Assembly (NCBI GenBank): GCA_016718315.1
Contig: JADKDV010000005.1
Span: 682,001-746,000 of the forward strand
Direction of reading: 5' to 3'
Length of the DNA stretch: 64,000 bases
Source: Candidatus Obscuribacter sp.
GTDB lineage: Bacteria > Cyanobacteriota > Vampirovibrionia > Obscuribacterales > Obscuribacteraceae
Part shown: piece by piece, positions 42,924 through 51,846 of the stretch
How positions within the stretch are numbered: the stretch's first letter is position 1
Layout: each line of letters begins with the position of its first letter
Notes under the pieces: generated by a model
The model's database searches: none
Told to the model about the DNA's origin: nothing
The model's input: only the letters and a program-made list of their open reading frames with translations
Made by a program: the position numbers and the translations under genes

Positions 42924-43321
42924 CTTGCCTGGACCACAGCTGCGTCCAGTGGGATTGGCTTGTTGTGCTCGTCTACTGAGACCAATACAAAATTGCCATG
43001 AGCGCATAGATGCCTTACTCCGAAGAGCAGATTTTCGCCGTAGAGTTCGACATGTACAGTGACAGATGACTTGCCGCGTTTAACAATGCGTCCGATTACT
43101 TCCACCAGATAACCCTGTTTAACTGGTGTCTGGAAGTCTATGCGTTCAGATGATGCTGTCACCATCGACTTGCGAGCATAACGCGAAGCTGTGATAAAAG
43201 CGCTTTTGTCCATTAGCTCTAAAGCGTGACCGCCAAAGAGTGTGCCATAGTGATTGGTTTGAGTGGGAAAGACCATCTCGACCATGCGGGTTTCAAATTC
43301 TGCAAAATTACCTTGGTTCAT
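42920..43321 (-). CDS. Hotdog-fold acyl-CoA thioesterase, 133 aa
   Basis: The YciA/BACH-type thioesterase signature NHYGTLFGGHALELMDKSAFITASRYA is clear, with the catalytic Asp in MDKSA; VTASSERIDFQTPVKQGYLVEV completes the hotdog strands. It hydrolyses acyl-CoA to free acid and CoA. The start at 43321 is preceded by GGAG at six bases; the in-frame ATG at 43333 lies directly against the terminator T-tract and is less likely. Directly upstream are an intrinsic terminator and a cobalamin riboswitch on the same strand, so expression is probably shut off when B12 is plentiful. The acyl substrate is unknown. Confidence 0.9.
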   Translation of the reverse strand: MNQGNFAEFETRMVEMVFPTQTNHYGTLFGGHALELMDKSAFITASRYARKSMVTASSERIDFQTPVKQGYLVEVIGRIVKRGKSSVTVHVELYGENLLFGVRHLCAHGNFVLVSVDEHNKPIPLDAAVVQAS

Positions 43322-43339
43322 ACGAATCTCCATATAAAT

Positions 43340-43368
43340 AAAAAAGTCCCTGGCTTAAAAGCAGGAAC
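43340..43368 (-). terminator. Intrinsic terminator between riboswitch and thioesterase
   Basis: On the minus strand GTTCCTG (43368-43362) pairs with CAGGGAC (43352-43346), with one G-T wobble and a small inner hairpin in the loop. A run of six T (43345-43340) follows. It ends 19 bases before the thioesterase start and is the expected expression platform of the riboswitch. Confidence 0.75.
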
Positions 43369-43441
43369 AAGCGATCGTATGGCGCAGTGGTGCTGCGCTC
43401 AACGATTGCCTCCTTGCCTCGAAGAGGTAAACGATATGTGT

Positions 43442-43559
43442 GTGTTCGAGTGGGTAGTCTGACTGGCAATAAATTGCTTCACAGTTGCGGGACAGCGGTG
43501 GAATTACACCACACTTCCCCCACCAGATCGCCTGGGCGATCTCTTTGTTTACCGAACAC
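43442..43559 (-). ncRNA. Cobalamin riboswitch (aptamer)
   Basis: On the minus strand the conserved core reads GGGAAGTGTGGTG, then TAATTCC, then GCTGTCCCGCAACTGTGA (the B12 box CCGCAACTGT) and GCCAGTCAGACTACC. These match the cobalamin-aptamer consensus in order and spacing. Outer helices can be drawn: GTGTTCG (43559-43553) with CGAACAC (43448-43442), and GGTA with TACC next to it. A hairpin GATCGCC-CA-GGCGATC lies in between. An alternative pairing of GGTAAAC (43553-43547) with GTTTACC (43432-43426) would compete with the closing helix. It lies between the end of a glycosyltransferase gene and the thioesterase. Confidence 0.9.
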
Positions 43560-43683
43560 CGGGTCGGTGCAAGATACTCCTATACTAGTAGTCAGCACTA
43601 GCTTAACCGCTTGCCGCCTGGAGTAAGTACAAAGAGCGTGTAAAAATTTTCACAGGTGTAATCTGTTGCTAGAGCAGACCGCT

Positions 43684-45261
43684 TTAATTCTGCAAATCGT
43701 ATTGAGTTACTTCATAGCTGTTAGCGCGCCCTTTGTACAGCACAGGCGGCTGTGCTTTGTAGGTTTGCTTTAATCTTGCTTCCAGGGCATCGCTAATTTC
43801 GCGAGTGGGCATGAGTTTGGATGATGGGCGGTAAGTATCACGGATAAAGATCAGTCGTTTTGCCCCTTTTGCTTGCTCCTTTTTGAGCAGTTCCATTTGC
43901 AGATCAATTACTCCCTGACGTTGCCACCACTGCACATCTTCTTCGTGCTTGACTGGTCGTTTGCCGGATTCGGGACAGGCAAAACCGGTGATTGTAGGCA
44001 GAGTCTCGTCCTTGTAGCCATATTCATGCTTTAGATAGTAGGTCAAAATCATGCCAGTAAAATCTGGCGCTGTTATATAAACGCTATCACCAAAGCTACC
44101 AGCCTTGATTTGCTGAGCCACTTGGCGCAGTCCTGAGCGGTCCAGGCTGGCCATTTGCTGTACTTCCCAAATAGCACCACTCAGTCCTGATATAAGCAAG
44201 GCAATAAGCAAGGCTCTGTTGATTTTGGTCTGAGCTGTGCGGACTACTAGTAGCGCTAAAAGCGCCGAACTAAGCGGTACCAGGGGGCTTAAGTAGCGCA
44301 CATAACCAAACATATAAGGCGTGACATAGCCAAAGCTGGCACAGCTAAAAGCCAGTATTGAGACAAGCCCAATGACGCGAATATCACTCAATGCCATTTT
44401 GATATTGTTAAGTGCGGCTTTGCCTCTGGTCACTATATAAGCTATCAGTGCAATCGGTACGGCGATGATCAGTAAGAGATAGGCTGGCACTACAGGGAGT
44501 GGCATTGTGGCGGCCAAGTTGCCAGCAAAGACATGCAAAAAATTTGATAGCGGCGTGGGATCTGCCCACGGTGTGCCGACGTTTTTGTGATAGAGCAAAA
44601 TCGGTAGCCAGGGCAACAGGGCGGCGCATGCCAAAAGCATGGGAGGCAGAGCGCGCAGGGCATCTTTAGTGTTGCTTTTGACTGCTGCGATGACCGCTGT
44701 CAGCATCAATATGCAGAGATAAAAAATACCGGTGTAGTGAGTATAGACAAGTGCGGTGCTCGACAAAAATAGTGGCACTGCTTGTCGCCAGCTGCATTTT
44801 GTCGTTAAAAATTGCCAAAATGCAATAATCGTCCAGCTCAAAAGTAGACCAGCTAGAGCGTATGTGCGAGCTTCGTGACTGTAGATAATGGCCAGTGGTG
44901 ATACAGCTGTAAAAAAGGCGCACACTGATGCTGCTTGCGATGCTCTGGGGCTGGGCTCTGTTAGCCTGAGTGCGAGGAAGTAGCTTGTGGGGATGGAGAG
45001 CACGCCAAAAATAAAAGAAGGCAACGCCATAGTGATGCTGTTAAAACCAAAGAGCATGGCAAAAGCTTTGAGCACCAGGAAGTACAGGGGAGGGCTCATC
45101 TCGTAGACACGGATGCGCTCAAACATATCAACTAAGTCACTACTCTCTACTACATTGGCGGAGCAGGCATCGTCAATTGTCAGTCCGATGTTTAGTAGAG
45201 GCGCTCTCAGTGCTGCCCCCATAACTGTAATAGCCAGTAGTATCAGGTACTTCGCTTTCAT
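43684..45261 (-). CDS. GT39/PMT-type membrane glycosyltransferase, 525 aa
   Basis: This is a multi-pass protein of about 11 helices. The first external loop has LTIDDACSANVVESSDL and EMSPPLYFLVLKAF, followed later by YSHEARTYALAGLL. This is the acidic-pair and PPLYF layout of PMT_2/GT39 proteins using polyprenyl-phosphate sugars. About 130 soluble residues form the C-terminus. It overlaps the stop of the upstream glycosyltransferase gene by four bases (ATGA), so the pair is co-translated. Acceptor unknown. Confidence 0.8.
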   Translation of the reverse strand: MKAKYLILLAITVMGAALRAPLLNIGLTIDDACSANVVESSDLVDMFERIRVYEMSPPLYFLVLKAFAMLFGFNSITMALPSFIFGVLSIPTSYFLALRLTEPSPRASQAASVCAFFTAVSPLAIIYSHEARTYALAGLLLSWTIIAFWQFLTTKCSWRQAVPLFLSSTALVYTHYTGIFYLCILMLTAVIAAVKSNTKDALRALPPMLLACAALLPWLPILLYHKNVGTPWADPTPLSNFLHVFAGNLAATMPLPVVPAYLLLIIAVPIALIAYIVTRGKAALNNIKMALSDIRVIGLVSILAFSCASFGYVTPYMFGYVRYLSPLVPLSSALLALLVVRTAQTKINRALLIALLISGLSGAIWEVQQMASLDRSGLRQVAQQIKAGSFGDSVYITAPDFTGMILTYYLKHEYGYKDETLPTITGFACPESGKRPVKHEEDVQWWQRQGVIDLQMELLKKEQAKGAKRLIFIRDTYRPSSKLMPTREISDALEARLKQTYKAQPPVLYKGRANSYEVTQYDLQN

Positions 45262-46907
45262 TGTTTGGCCTGGCTACTGGTGCGATTTACTTTAAGGTCT
45301 TTGCGCATCAGTAGATCAAAGGTACCGCAGGGCTGCAATGTCTCGTAATTGTCTAGAGCCTTGCTCAGTCCGTGTGCTTTGCAGTAAGCAAGCAAATCAA
45401 GTTCTTCGGGCATACCAAAGGCTTTTGCCCTACTGACCAGGATAAAGTCAGGATGGTAGCTGTTAAAGTCTTCGTTGATATTGATAAATAACTGACTCAG
45501 TTGTTCTTTTGCACTGTTGGACTCTTCTATTGTTTTTGCGTTTTTGATCTCAAACTCCAGCATCGGGATGGCAAAGAGCCAGAGATAGCGAGAGCCTGGC
45601 TTAAGGTCAAAGCGCAGTGCGGATTTAAACCAGGGTGTATCTGATGAGTCAAGCAGCATTACTTTATCGCCTGGCTTGGACCAGATTGCCAGTGATTTTT
45701 CCCAAGGTGTTGCCCAGTGAGCCTGGACACTTTCGTGGAAGATATAACTACCAAAACAAAATATAGTAGTGAGGGTGATGATTAGACCTGTCCTCAAGGG
45801 CACAGACCATTTTTTTGCGATAGTGGCCAGCGCCAGAATAATGGTAAAAGCGACGTAGAGATAAAGTGGAATGTTGTGATATGTCCAGAATTTTTGTTGT
45901 AATTCGACAAGCGCTAGTGATGTTGATATCAAAATCAAAAGTGGCGCTCGTAAGTCTTTGCGAATCACTAGTCCAGCCAGGGCAAGCGCTATAAAGTAGG
46001 AGCCTATGGCCCAGACAAAGATGAGGTAGACGACTACGTCTTTGACCATATTAAAGCAAGCATAACCGTGCACCAGAAGTGGTGCAATGGAATGAAAGTA
46101 AAGATCAGTGACGGCTCTTGGTAATAGGGCAAAGTGCGCTAGATAAATGAGCACGGGCAGGGCGCAAGCAAGGCATTCCGGGCTGATTAAAAGTACAGGG
46201 CGGCGGTGGCGCAACTGCCAGTAAAGCTCAAGGACTATGGGCGGCAAAAAGAAATAGGGCTTAAAGCTCAAGGTAAGACCCAGCATCAGACCAATCAATA
46301 TCGACAGGGCCGCAGGTGCTTTAGCCGATAAGCTTTTGTAGCGGTAAAAACGCAGCAGCACAAAGGGCAACAAAAACAGAGCAAAATAGTGCTCCCTTTG
46401 ACCATAATCAAAACTGGCGAGGGCATTGAGCAAACAAGGAGCAAGTAGTGCTGGGGCAAATAACTCACCGGCTAGGATTTGACCATCCATCTCTTTATAG
46501 ATAAAGCCGGAGATGCGATAAGTGAGCCAGAGGGCAAACATTGTCAGTGCTGTGGTAAAGGCGATGCCACAAATGGCCAGGGGTAGCTGGGTTAGCCTGG
46601 CAAAAATAGCCGGCAAAGCGCAGACATACATAATAAGGGGCGGATTTAAGTCCTGAAAGTCGCGGTAGGGCAGCTTACCCTCGAGCAAAAACTGTCCAGT
46701 TTGCAGATACATGGCGGTGTCGCCCGAAATGGCGTAGGGCAGGCTGAAGAAATGCCAGGCCGTACATAGGCTCAATAAAAGCGCTGCCCATACATAGATG
46801 CTAATTTCTACTCTGTCTTGGCTGGGCTGGCAAGCTTTTGCTTGGCCGTGACCGGCAGCTGAAGAATCAGCTGGTAAATCGGCTGGCAATTCGGCTGGAG
46901 CAGTCAC
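45258..46907 (-). CDS. GT39-like membrane glycosyltransferase, 549 aa
   Basis: A Pro/Ala-rich cytoplasmic N-terminus of about 35 residues is followed by about 11 helices and a 120-residue C-terminal soluble domain. The first loop contains ISGDTAMYLQTGQFLLEGKLPYRDFQDLNPPLIMYV, a common pattern in bacterial GT-C proteins of the PMT family (acidic residue, then PYRDF-x-D-x-NPPL). FDYGQREHYFALFLLPF in a later loop is also characteristic. The start is GTG. It is the first gene of a two-gene overlap with the downstream GT39 gene. Confidence 0.8.
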   Translation of the reverse strand: MTAPAELPADLPADSSAAGHGQAKACQPSQDRVEISIYVWAALLLSLCTAWHFFSLPYAISGDTAMYLQTGQFLLEGKLPYRDFQDLNPPLIMYVCALPAIFARLTQLPLAICGIAFTTALTMFALWLTYRISGFIYKEMDGQILAGELFAPALLAPCLLNALASFDYGQREHYFALFLLPFVLLRFYRYKSLSAKAPAALSILIGLMLGLTLSFKPYFFLPPIVLELYWQLRHRRPVLLISPECLACALPVLIYLAHFALLPRAVTDLYFHSIAPLLVHGYACFNMVKDVVVYLIFVWAIGSYFIALALAGLVIRKDLRAPLLILISTSLALVELQQKFWTYHNIPLYLYVAFTIILALATIAKKWSVPLRTGLIITLTTIFCFGSYIFHESVQAHWATPWEKSLAIWSKPGDKVMLLDSSDTPWFKSALRFDLKPGSRYLWLFAIPMLEFEIKNAKTIEESNSAKEQLSQLFININEDFNSYHPDFILVSRAKAFGMPEELDLLAYCKAHGLSKALDNYETLQPCGTFDLLMRKDLKVNRTSSQAKQ

Positions 46908-47055
46908 AGAGTTATGTACCTAAAAATCTTTTGCTAACTAGAAAACAGCAAAAGCTGTTTCACAATAATTTTACGTTAGTTGTCGTACTCTCTATTCACG
47001 AAGCACCGCCTGACATTAAGCGCTGAGGTGATTCGAGAGTTTTCCTTGGGGGAGC

Positions 47056-47084
47056 TTGGCTGGCGCCTTAAAAACGCCAGCCAA
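47056..47084. terminator. 10-bp perfect hairpin after the OmpR-type regulator
   Basis: TTGGCTGGCG (47056-47065) and its complement (47075-47084) flank a 9-base A/T-rich loop, 15 bases beyond the regulator stop on the minus strand. There is no T-tract after the stem, so efficiency as a terminator is uncertain. Confidence 0.5.
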
Positions 47085-47098
47085 TTACTAACAAATAA

Positions 47099-47797
47099 CT
47101 ACTGAGATGCTTTTTTATCTTCAACTTTGTCTTCTATCAGGTAACCAGAACCTAGTACGGTTTTGATCAAATCTTCTTTGCCGATATTTGCAAGTTGACG
47201 TCTCAGAGTTTTCATACAAGTGCGCACGGTGTCTTCAGAGGCTTCGCTCTCAGATGGCCAGACCGCGTCCAACAGTGCTTTGGCACCAAAGGGGCGGTTG
47301 GGATGGCGCATCAAAAACTCAAGGAGTGAGCATTGTTTGGGCATCAAATGCACTGCGTTTGCGCCGGCTTTGGCGGTGCGAGTCTCAAGCTCCAGGTGCA
47401 GACCCTGGATAGTCAGCTCGGTTGGCAAAAGTCCTTTGGGGCGACGCAAAAGGCTGCGGATGCGAGCACTCAGCTCGCGCACATCAAATGGTTTGACCAT
47501 GTAGTCGTCGGCACCGGAGTCGAGCCCCTCTTCACGATTGATGATCTCGCCTCTGCCGGTAAGAAAAATAATTGGAGTGGTACCGCCATTTTTGCGGTAT
47601 GTCCTGAGGACATCTATTCCGGCTACTCCGGGCAATCCCCAGTCGAGCACAATGACATCAAATTCAAAACTGCCGAGCATTTGCAGGGCGTCACCGCCGT
47701 TATGGACAACTTCCAGGGCGTGATTTTCAAGGGTAAACCAGTCTTGCATGCGCTCTGCAAGTTCTAAATCGTCTTCGACCAGGAGAATTTTTGCCAT
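47099..47797 (-). CDS. OmpR/PhoB-family response regulator, 232 aa
   Basis: The receiver domain (residues 1-120) has the acidic pair Glu8-Asp9-Asp10, phospho-acceptor Asp52 in VIVLDWGLPG, Thr in FLTGRG and Lys in MVKPFD. The C-terminal winged-helix domain (about 130-225) has LMPKQCSLLEFLMRHPNRPF, DTVRTCMKTLRRQL and the GSGYLI wing. It is a DNA-binding transcription regulator. The divergent histidine kinase 133 bases away is the likely partner. Confidence 0.93.
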   Translation of the reverse strand: MAKILLVEDDLELAERMQDWFTLENHALEVVHNGGDALQMLGSFEFDVIVLDWGLPGVAGIDVLRTYRKNGGTTPIIFLTGRGEIINREEGLDSGADDYMVKPFDVRELSARIRSLLRRPKGLLPTELTIQGLHLELETRTAKAGANAVHLMPKQCSLLEFLMRHPNRPFGAKALLDAVWPSESEASEDTVRTCMKTLRRQLANIGKEDLIKTVLGSGYLIEDKVEDKKASQ

Positions 47798-47930
47798 GAC
47801 CTATTAAGAAAGAATATTATCCGGTCGCCAGTTGTCTATTATGTTAACCGAGAAAGCGCACATAATAGAACAGTTTTGTGGACAACTTGTGCCAATTTAA
47901 ATGAGTTAGCAGGGTAAAATCTCAAGAGAA

Positions 47931-49388
47931 ATGACACAGGCTAAGCGATTCTCTCCCAAAATATTGCATAAGGGCCTGGCTCTTGTCCTGACGCCGATAA
48001 TATTTGAAAGCGTATTTTTTTATCAGCTAGCTCAGCTAGTCACCAGTGCTGAGCAACTTGCTCAGGCTGAAGCACGCCAGAGTACTATCGTTGAGCATAC
48101 CAACTCTCTAATTTCGATGTTTGTTAATGCTACTGGCAGTATCGCTACTTACATCCTCACCGGCAATCAGACTTATGCTGCCATGGCCAGGCAATCCCGC
48201 ATTGATGTCAACAGAGAGTTCGATGAACTCAATGGTTTGATTGGCAATGATCCGCGCATGACTGCTTTGACCAGTGAGCTGAAGAACATGTGGGACGAGG
48301 AATTTAAAAAAGTCGAAGCAATCACGCCAGCTGTGAATGGGGCTGACATTGCCCAGTCATTTACACGCATGCCTGAAATCCGCCCCTTTATTAAGCGCGC
48401 GGGCATTAAAACCAAGGTGATGAATCGCATCCTCGCTCAGCAGCGTCAGTATCTTAATCAGGTACGCGACCGCGAGGTAGCCTCGCGCGAAAAAGTCAAA
48501 GAAGCAGTGTTTTGGGGCATTTTTGGCAATTTTATCCTGGCTGTTGTACTGGTACTGGTGTTTTTGCGGGATATCACTGGACGACTTGCCGTACTTGTTG
48601 AAAACGCCAGGCGCTTGCCGCAGGGCGAAGAACTCGTCAATCATGTCAGTGGCTCCGATGAACTCTTTATGCTTGATAATGTCCTCCACGATGCTGCCCG
48701 CGAAATCAAACAGGCACAGGCAGACAGACAATCAATTATTGAAATGGTGGCGCATGACTTGCGCTCGCCCCTGATGTCTTCGCAGGTTGCCCTTGATTTG
48801 CTCGGTAAAGACGCGCAGACGACACTGGGCTCATCTTCGCAGAGACATGTTGAGACAGTCAAACGCAATATCACCCGGCTTGTTTCGCTGGTCAATGATT
48901 TGCTCACAGTCGAAAAACTGGAAGCAGGCAAACTTGAACTAGACTTGGAAAATCTCGATATCCACAGTCTTGTCGAAGAAGCACTGCAGAGTGTCAGTGG
49001 TCTGGCCAATCAAAAGCAAATTGTCCTCAAAAATGCTGGACATAGTCAGACGATTGTGGCTGACCGCGCCAGGCTTATACAGGTGCTGGTCAATTATCTA
49101 GCCAATGCTATAAAATTTTCGCCCAAAAACAGTACTGTCACCGTATTTAGTAGCAAAGAAAATGGACTTATCAAAATTGGTGTCAGGGATGAAGGTCCCG
49201 GTATGAGTCAGGAAGAGCAGGAGCGGCTATTTAGCAAGTTTTACCAGACCCGAGAAGGCAAACGCGCTAAAGGGTTTGGGCTTGGACTGGCTATCTGCAA
49301 ACTCGTAGTCGAATCCCACGGTGGTACTGTGGGTGTTGATAGCGAGCCCGAGCGCGGGGCTGAGTTTTGGTTTACCTTGCCAGCCTGA
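47931..49388 (+). CDS. Sensor histidine kinase with CHASE3-like input domain, 485 aa
   Basis: Two membrane helices (about 15-35 and 190-212) bracket a periplasmic helical domain resembling CHASE3 (NSLISMFVNATGSIATYILTGNQTYAAMARQ). A short HAMP-like linker (about 213-265) follows. The dimerisation helix carries the phospho-acceptor His275 in EMVAHDLRSPL. ATPase motifs are complete: N box LVNYLANAIKFSP, G1 DEGPGMS, G2 KGFGLGLAIC. It is divergent from the OmpR-type regulator gene, forming a standard two-component pair. The signal is unknown. Confidence 0.93.
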   Translation: MTQAKRFSPKILHKGLALVLTPIIFESVFFYQLAQLVTSAEQLAQAEARQSTIVEHTNSLISMFVNATGSIATYILTGNQTYAAMARQSRIDVNREFDELNGLIGNDPRMTALTSELKNMWDEEFKKVEAITPAVNGADIAQSFTRMPEIRPFIKRAGIKTKVMNRILAQQRQYLNQVRDREVASREKVKEAVFWGIFGNFILAVVLVLVFLRDITGRLAVLVENARRLPQGEELVNHVSGSDELFMLDNVLHDAAREIKQAQADRQSIIEMVAHDLRSPLMSSQVALDLLGKDAQTTLGSSSQRHVETVKRNITRLVSLVNDLLTVEKLEAGKLELDLENLDIHSLVEEALQSVSGLANQKQIVLKNAGHSQTIVADRARLIQVLVNYLANAIKFSPKNSTVTVFSSKENGLIKIGVRDEGPGMSQEEQERLFSKFYQTREGKRAKGFGLGLAICKLVVESHGGTVGVDSEPERGAEFWFTLPA

Positions 49389-49395
49389 TATTTAA

Positions 49396-49578
49396 AGTGG
49401 TGAGAACCGCAATATTTTACTGCGCCTGCCAACCCAGCCTCTGGATGGAGTCAGTATTTATTTGCAAGACCAGGTGCCGCCAGGTAAAAGTGAAGCGTTT
49501 AACCGGCAGATGCAGCTTGAGAGTCTGGCCAGTCAGCCTAACTGGAATGAATTTGTCAAAAAAATTGCGCTCGATTAG
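49396..49578 (+). other. Open stretch without a proper start, possible gene remnant
   Basis: From 49396 to the TAG at 49576-49578, one frame reads as a plausible peptide (ILLRLPTQPLDGVSIYLQDQVPPGKSEAF ... NEFVKKIALD) of normal amino-acid composition. There is no ATG, GTG or TTG near its beginning; only ATT at 49414 or CTG codons are available. It may be the tail of a lost gene after the histidine kinase or a small protein with an unusual start. Confidence 0.3.
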
Positions 49579-49670
49579 TTAGGGAATTGCTCCTTTGGTA
49601 ATCTGTAATTGACAAGAGTTGTCTTTTGCCGGGCATAAACTTTGCAGGTAAGCATATACTAAAATTTTAA

Positions 49671-50852
49671 ATGGACTCTCAAGGTTTTAGTTACTGGTCA
49701 TTAGTTGGGCGGGCACCGTATCTGGTGCGTTGGATGGACGATTTGAATTCGCCGCAGAAAAAAGCAGAATTGTTGGAAGAACTGGCAGCACTTGAGGCTT
49801 GTTGCGGTGACTACTTCTTTGAGCTGCTCCCCACTTTAGAGCAACTGGCCCTGGTCTGCCACACTAGCGGCGCCTGGCAAGAAGCTGCGACCTATTATTT
49901 GCGTGTTATCGAAATCCGTGAAATGGCTCAAACCAGTGATTTACCAGAGCATGATCTATTAGGATTGGTCAAGGCACAACATAGTCTCGGATTGCTTTAC
50001 CGCGTGCAAGAGTCATTTAGTCAGGCCCATACTCATTACAAAAAAGCGCTGGCTTATTCTTCTATGCTTTATGGTGCCAGACATTTTAAGACTATAGAGA
50101 TGCAAAATTATTTGAGCGGGCTTTATTTTGCCTGGGGCAAATGCGATCTTGCTGCAGCTCTACTCAAAAACTCACTGGCATTTTACGAGGAAGTCCTCGG
50201 TCCCGATAATGAGACCGTGGCTATGACTCTTTATGCGCTTGCACTGATTACAAGAGAGAGTGCTCCCGATAGTGCCAGTGCGCTTTTTAAGCGATCTACC
50301 AATATTTTGCATATAGATCTAGCTCGTCTGACCATGGAAGACCCGCATGATTTTGTCATGGGTCTGATGCAAATATCGCGAGATCGCTTCAGGCAAGGCA
50401 ATTTTGCCGAGGCCGAGCAACTCTTCAGGCAGTCCCTTGTGCTGGAACTAAAAGAAATCTGGCCTGGGCATCCCCTGGTTGCGGATAGCTTTCAATTGCT
50501 TGGTGATCTCTATCGTAGCTTTGGCATGACACCACAGGCGGAGAGTATGTACCAAAACGCTTATCGCTTGCGCAGTGCAATCTTTGGTAGTGGCCACCTG
50601 CAGGTGGCCGCTACTGCCCATGCTCTTGCCGTGCTACTCTCTGACTTGAGGCGTTATCAGGAGGCCGAGCCTTATATTGCTCAAGCGTGCAAGATTCGTG
50701 CAAGCGGCGGATTTCCGCCGGTGCTGGCTAGCTCTCTCAAAGTGCAGGGGGCAATTTTGCGACATCTCAATCGTCTCGATGAGTCCGAGGAGGCCATGAC
50801 AAAAGCGCAGGAGATTCTGACTAGATACGGCAGCGCTCACGAATTAATATGA
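49671..50852 (+). CDS. Kinesin-light-chain-like TPR protein, 393 aa
   Basis: TPRs of the longer 42-residue type run from about residue 50 to the end: AHSLGLLYRVQESFSQAHTHYKKALAYSSMLYG-type units (here QHSLGLLYRVQ), QNYLSGLYFAWGKCDLAAALLKNSLAFYEEVLG, DSFQLLGDLYRSFGMTPQAESMYQNAYRLRSAIFG, and ATAHALAVLLSDLRRYQEAEPYIAQACKI. No signal peptide or membrane segment. It is likely a cytoplasmic adaptor. It lies between a two-component kinase and a NarL-type regulator, and may work in signalling (inference). The ATG lacks a strong ribosome binding site. Confidence 0.75.
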   Translation: MDSQGFSYWSLVGRAPYLVRWMDDLNSPQKKAELLEELAALEACCGDYFFELLPTLEQLALVCHTSGAWQEAATYYLRVIEIREMAQTSDLPEHDLLGLVKAQHSLGLLYRVQESFSQAHTHYKKALAYSSMLYGARHFKTIEMQNYLSGLYFAWGKCDLAAALLKNSLAFYEEVLGPDNETVAMTLYALALITRESAPDSASALFKRSTNILHIDLARLTMEDPHDFVMGLMQISRDRFRQGNFAEAEQLFRQSLVLELKEIWPGHPLVADSFQLLGDLYRSFGMTPQAESMYQNAYRLRSAIFGSGHLQVAATAHALAVLLSDLRRYQEAEPYIAQACKIRASGGFPPVLASSLKVQGAILRHLNRLDESEEAMTKAQEILTRYGSAHELI

Positions 50853-51184
50853 AATCTAGAATACCCTTGAGCAAGCCTCTGTCATTACTTGCAAGTGAAT
50901 TACACAATTGCTTCCGAGTGCTTTTAAATAGCCAATTCGATACTCTGCTACTCTAATGTGGTGATGCTAGACTGGGGGTAATAAGCATCTAAGTTACCCG
51001 ATGTCTGCGGGCTTGTTTGCCTCGATGTAGTGAATGAACAGTAGGTGTTATTCACTCTATTGGGGACGCTGACTTCCTTGGTTCTTTCAAAAATCGCCGC
51101 AACCTTACTCTGGGGTTGCAATTAGCTATTTTCGACTGAGGCATTGGGTTATAAAATTAAATGGTGTTCGCTCGGGGAGTCAGA
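50853..51184 (+). other. Intergenic leader of the NarL-type regulator (332 bp)
   Basis: No gene is seen. Two inverted repeats are notable: AGTGAAT ... ATTCACT (about 51030-51057) and GCAACC ... GGTTGC (51099-51104 / 51114-51119). TAAAAT near 51152 could be a -10 element, but it is very close to the start. An in-frame ATG at 51161 exists without a ribosome binding site. Confidence 0.45.
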
Positions 51185-51841
51185 ATGTTACGAGTTCAGA
51201 TAGTGGAAGACTACGAGGTCAGCCGGTTGGGCTTGAGGCTTATGCTCGAGCGACAGCCCGGCTTCGAAGTCGTCGCTGATTCTGAAGATGGAGCCTCTGC
51301 CATAGCCCAGTACGAAGAGCATTTGCCTGATGTCGTCGTGATGGATTTGCAGTTGCGTGATGAGCGCGCTGCCGTCACAACCATATTGATGAAGCAGCGC
51401 TGGTCAGACGTACGGATTTTGATTTTGACTGCTCATGACGAAGATGAAGACATCTTCGAAGCCTTTAGCGCCGGAGCTGACGGCTATTGCGTCAAAGAAG
51501 TGCCCACTGCCGAGCTATGCTTTGCGATACAGGTAGTGGCTGATGGCGGCACCTGGATCGATCCACGTATCGCTGGTCGGGTGCTTAATATCTGGACCAA
51601 GCATCCAGAGTGGCGCAATAGCGCCAAGCTTGGTTTTGGTAAAAACGGACCTGAGTTAACCAGCCGTGAGTTAGATATTTTGCGTCTGGTTGTAGAGGGC
51701 AAGCGCAATAACATCATTGCTCAGGAGCTGGCTGTCACCGAAGAAACAGTCAAAACCTATGTCAAGCGACTGCTCTCCAAGCTGGCTGTCAACGATCGTA
51801 CGCAGGCCGCTGTCAAAGCTATCCGCGAAAACTTGATCTGA
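51185..51841 (+). CDS. NarL/FixJ-family response regulator, 218 aa
   Basis: GGGGAG five to six bases before the ATG at 51185 favours this start over the one at 51161. The receiver has Asp9, the phospho-acceptor Asp54 in VVVMDLQLRD, Thr in LILTAHD and Lys in YCVKEVP. The LuxR-type helix-turn-helix is at the C-terminus: LTSRELDILRLVVEGKRNNIIAQELAVTEETVKTYVKRLLSKLAVNDRTQAAVKA. It is a DNA-binding regulator activated by an unlinked kinase; no partner kinase is adjacent. The linker contains NIWTKHPEWRNSAKLG, somewhat longer than usual. Confidence 0.92.
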   Translation: MLRVQIVEDYEVSRLGLRLMLERQPGFEVVADSEDGASAIAQYEEHLPDVVVMDLQLRDERAAVTTILMKQRWSDVRILILTAHDEDEDIFEAFSAGADGYCVKEVPTAELCFAIQVVADGGTWIDPRIAGRVLNIWTKHPEWRNSAKLGFGKNGPELTSRELDILRLVVEGKRNNIIAQELAVTEETVKTYVKRLLSKLAVNDRTQAAVKAIRENLI

Positions 51842-51846
51842 TTCAA

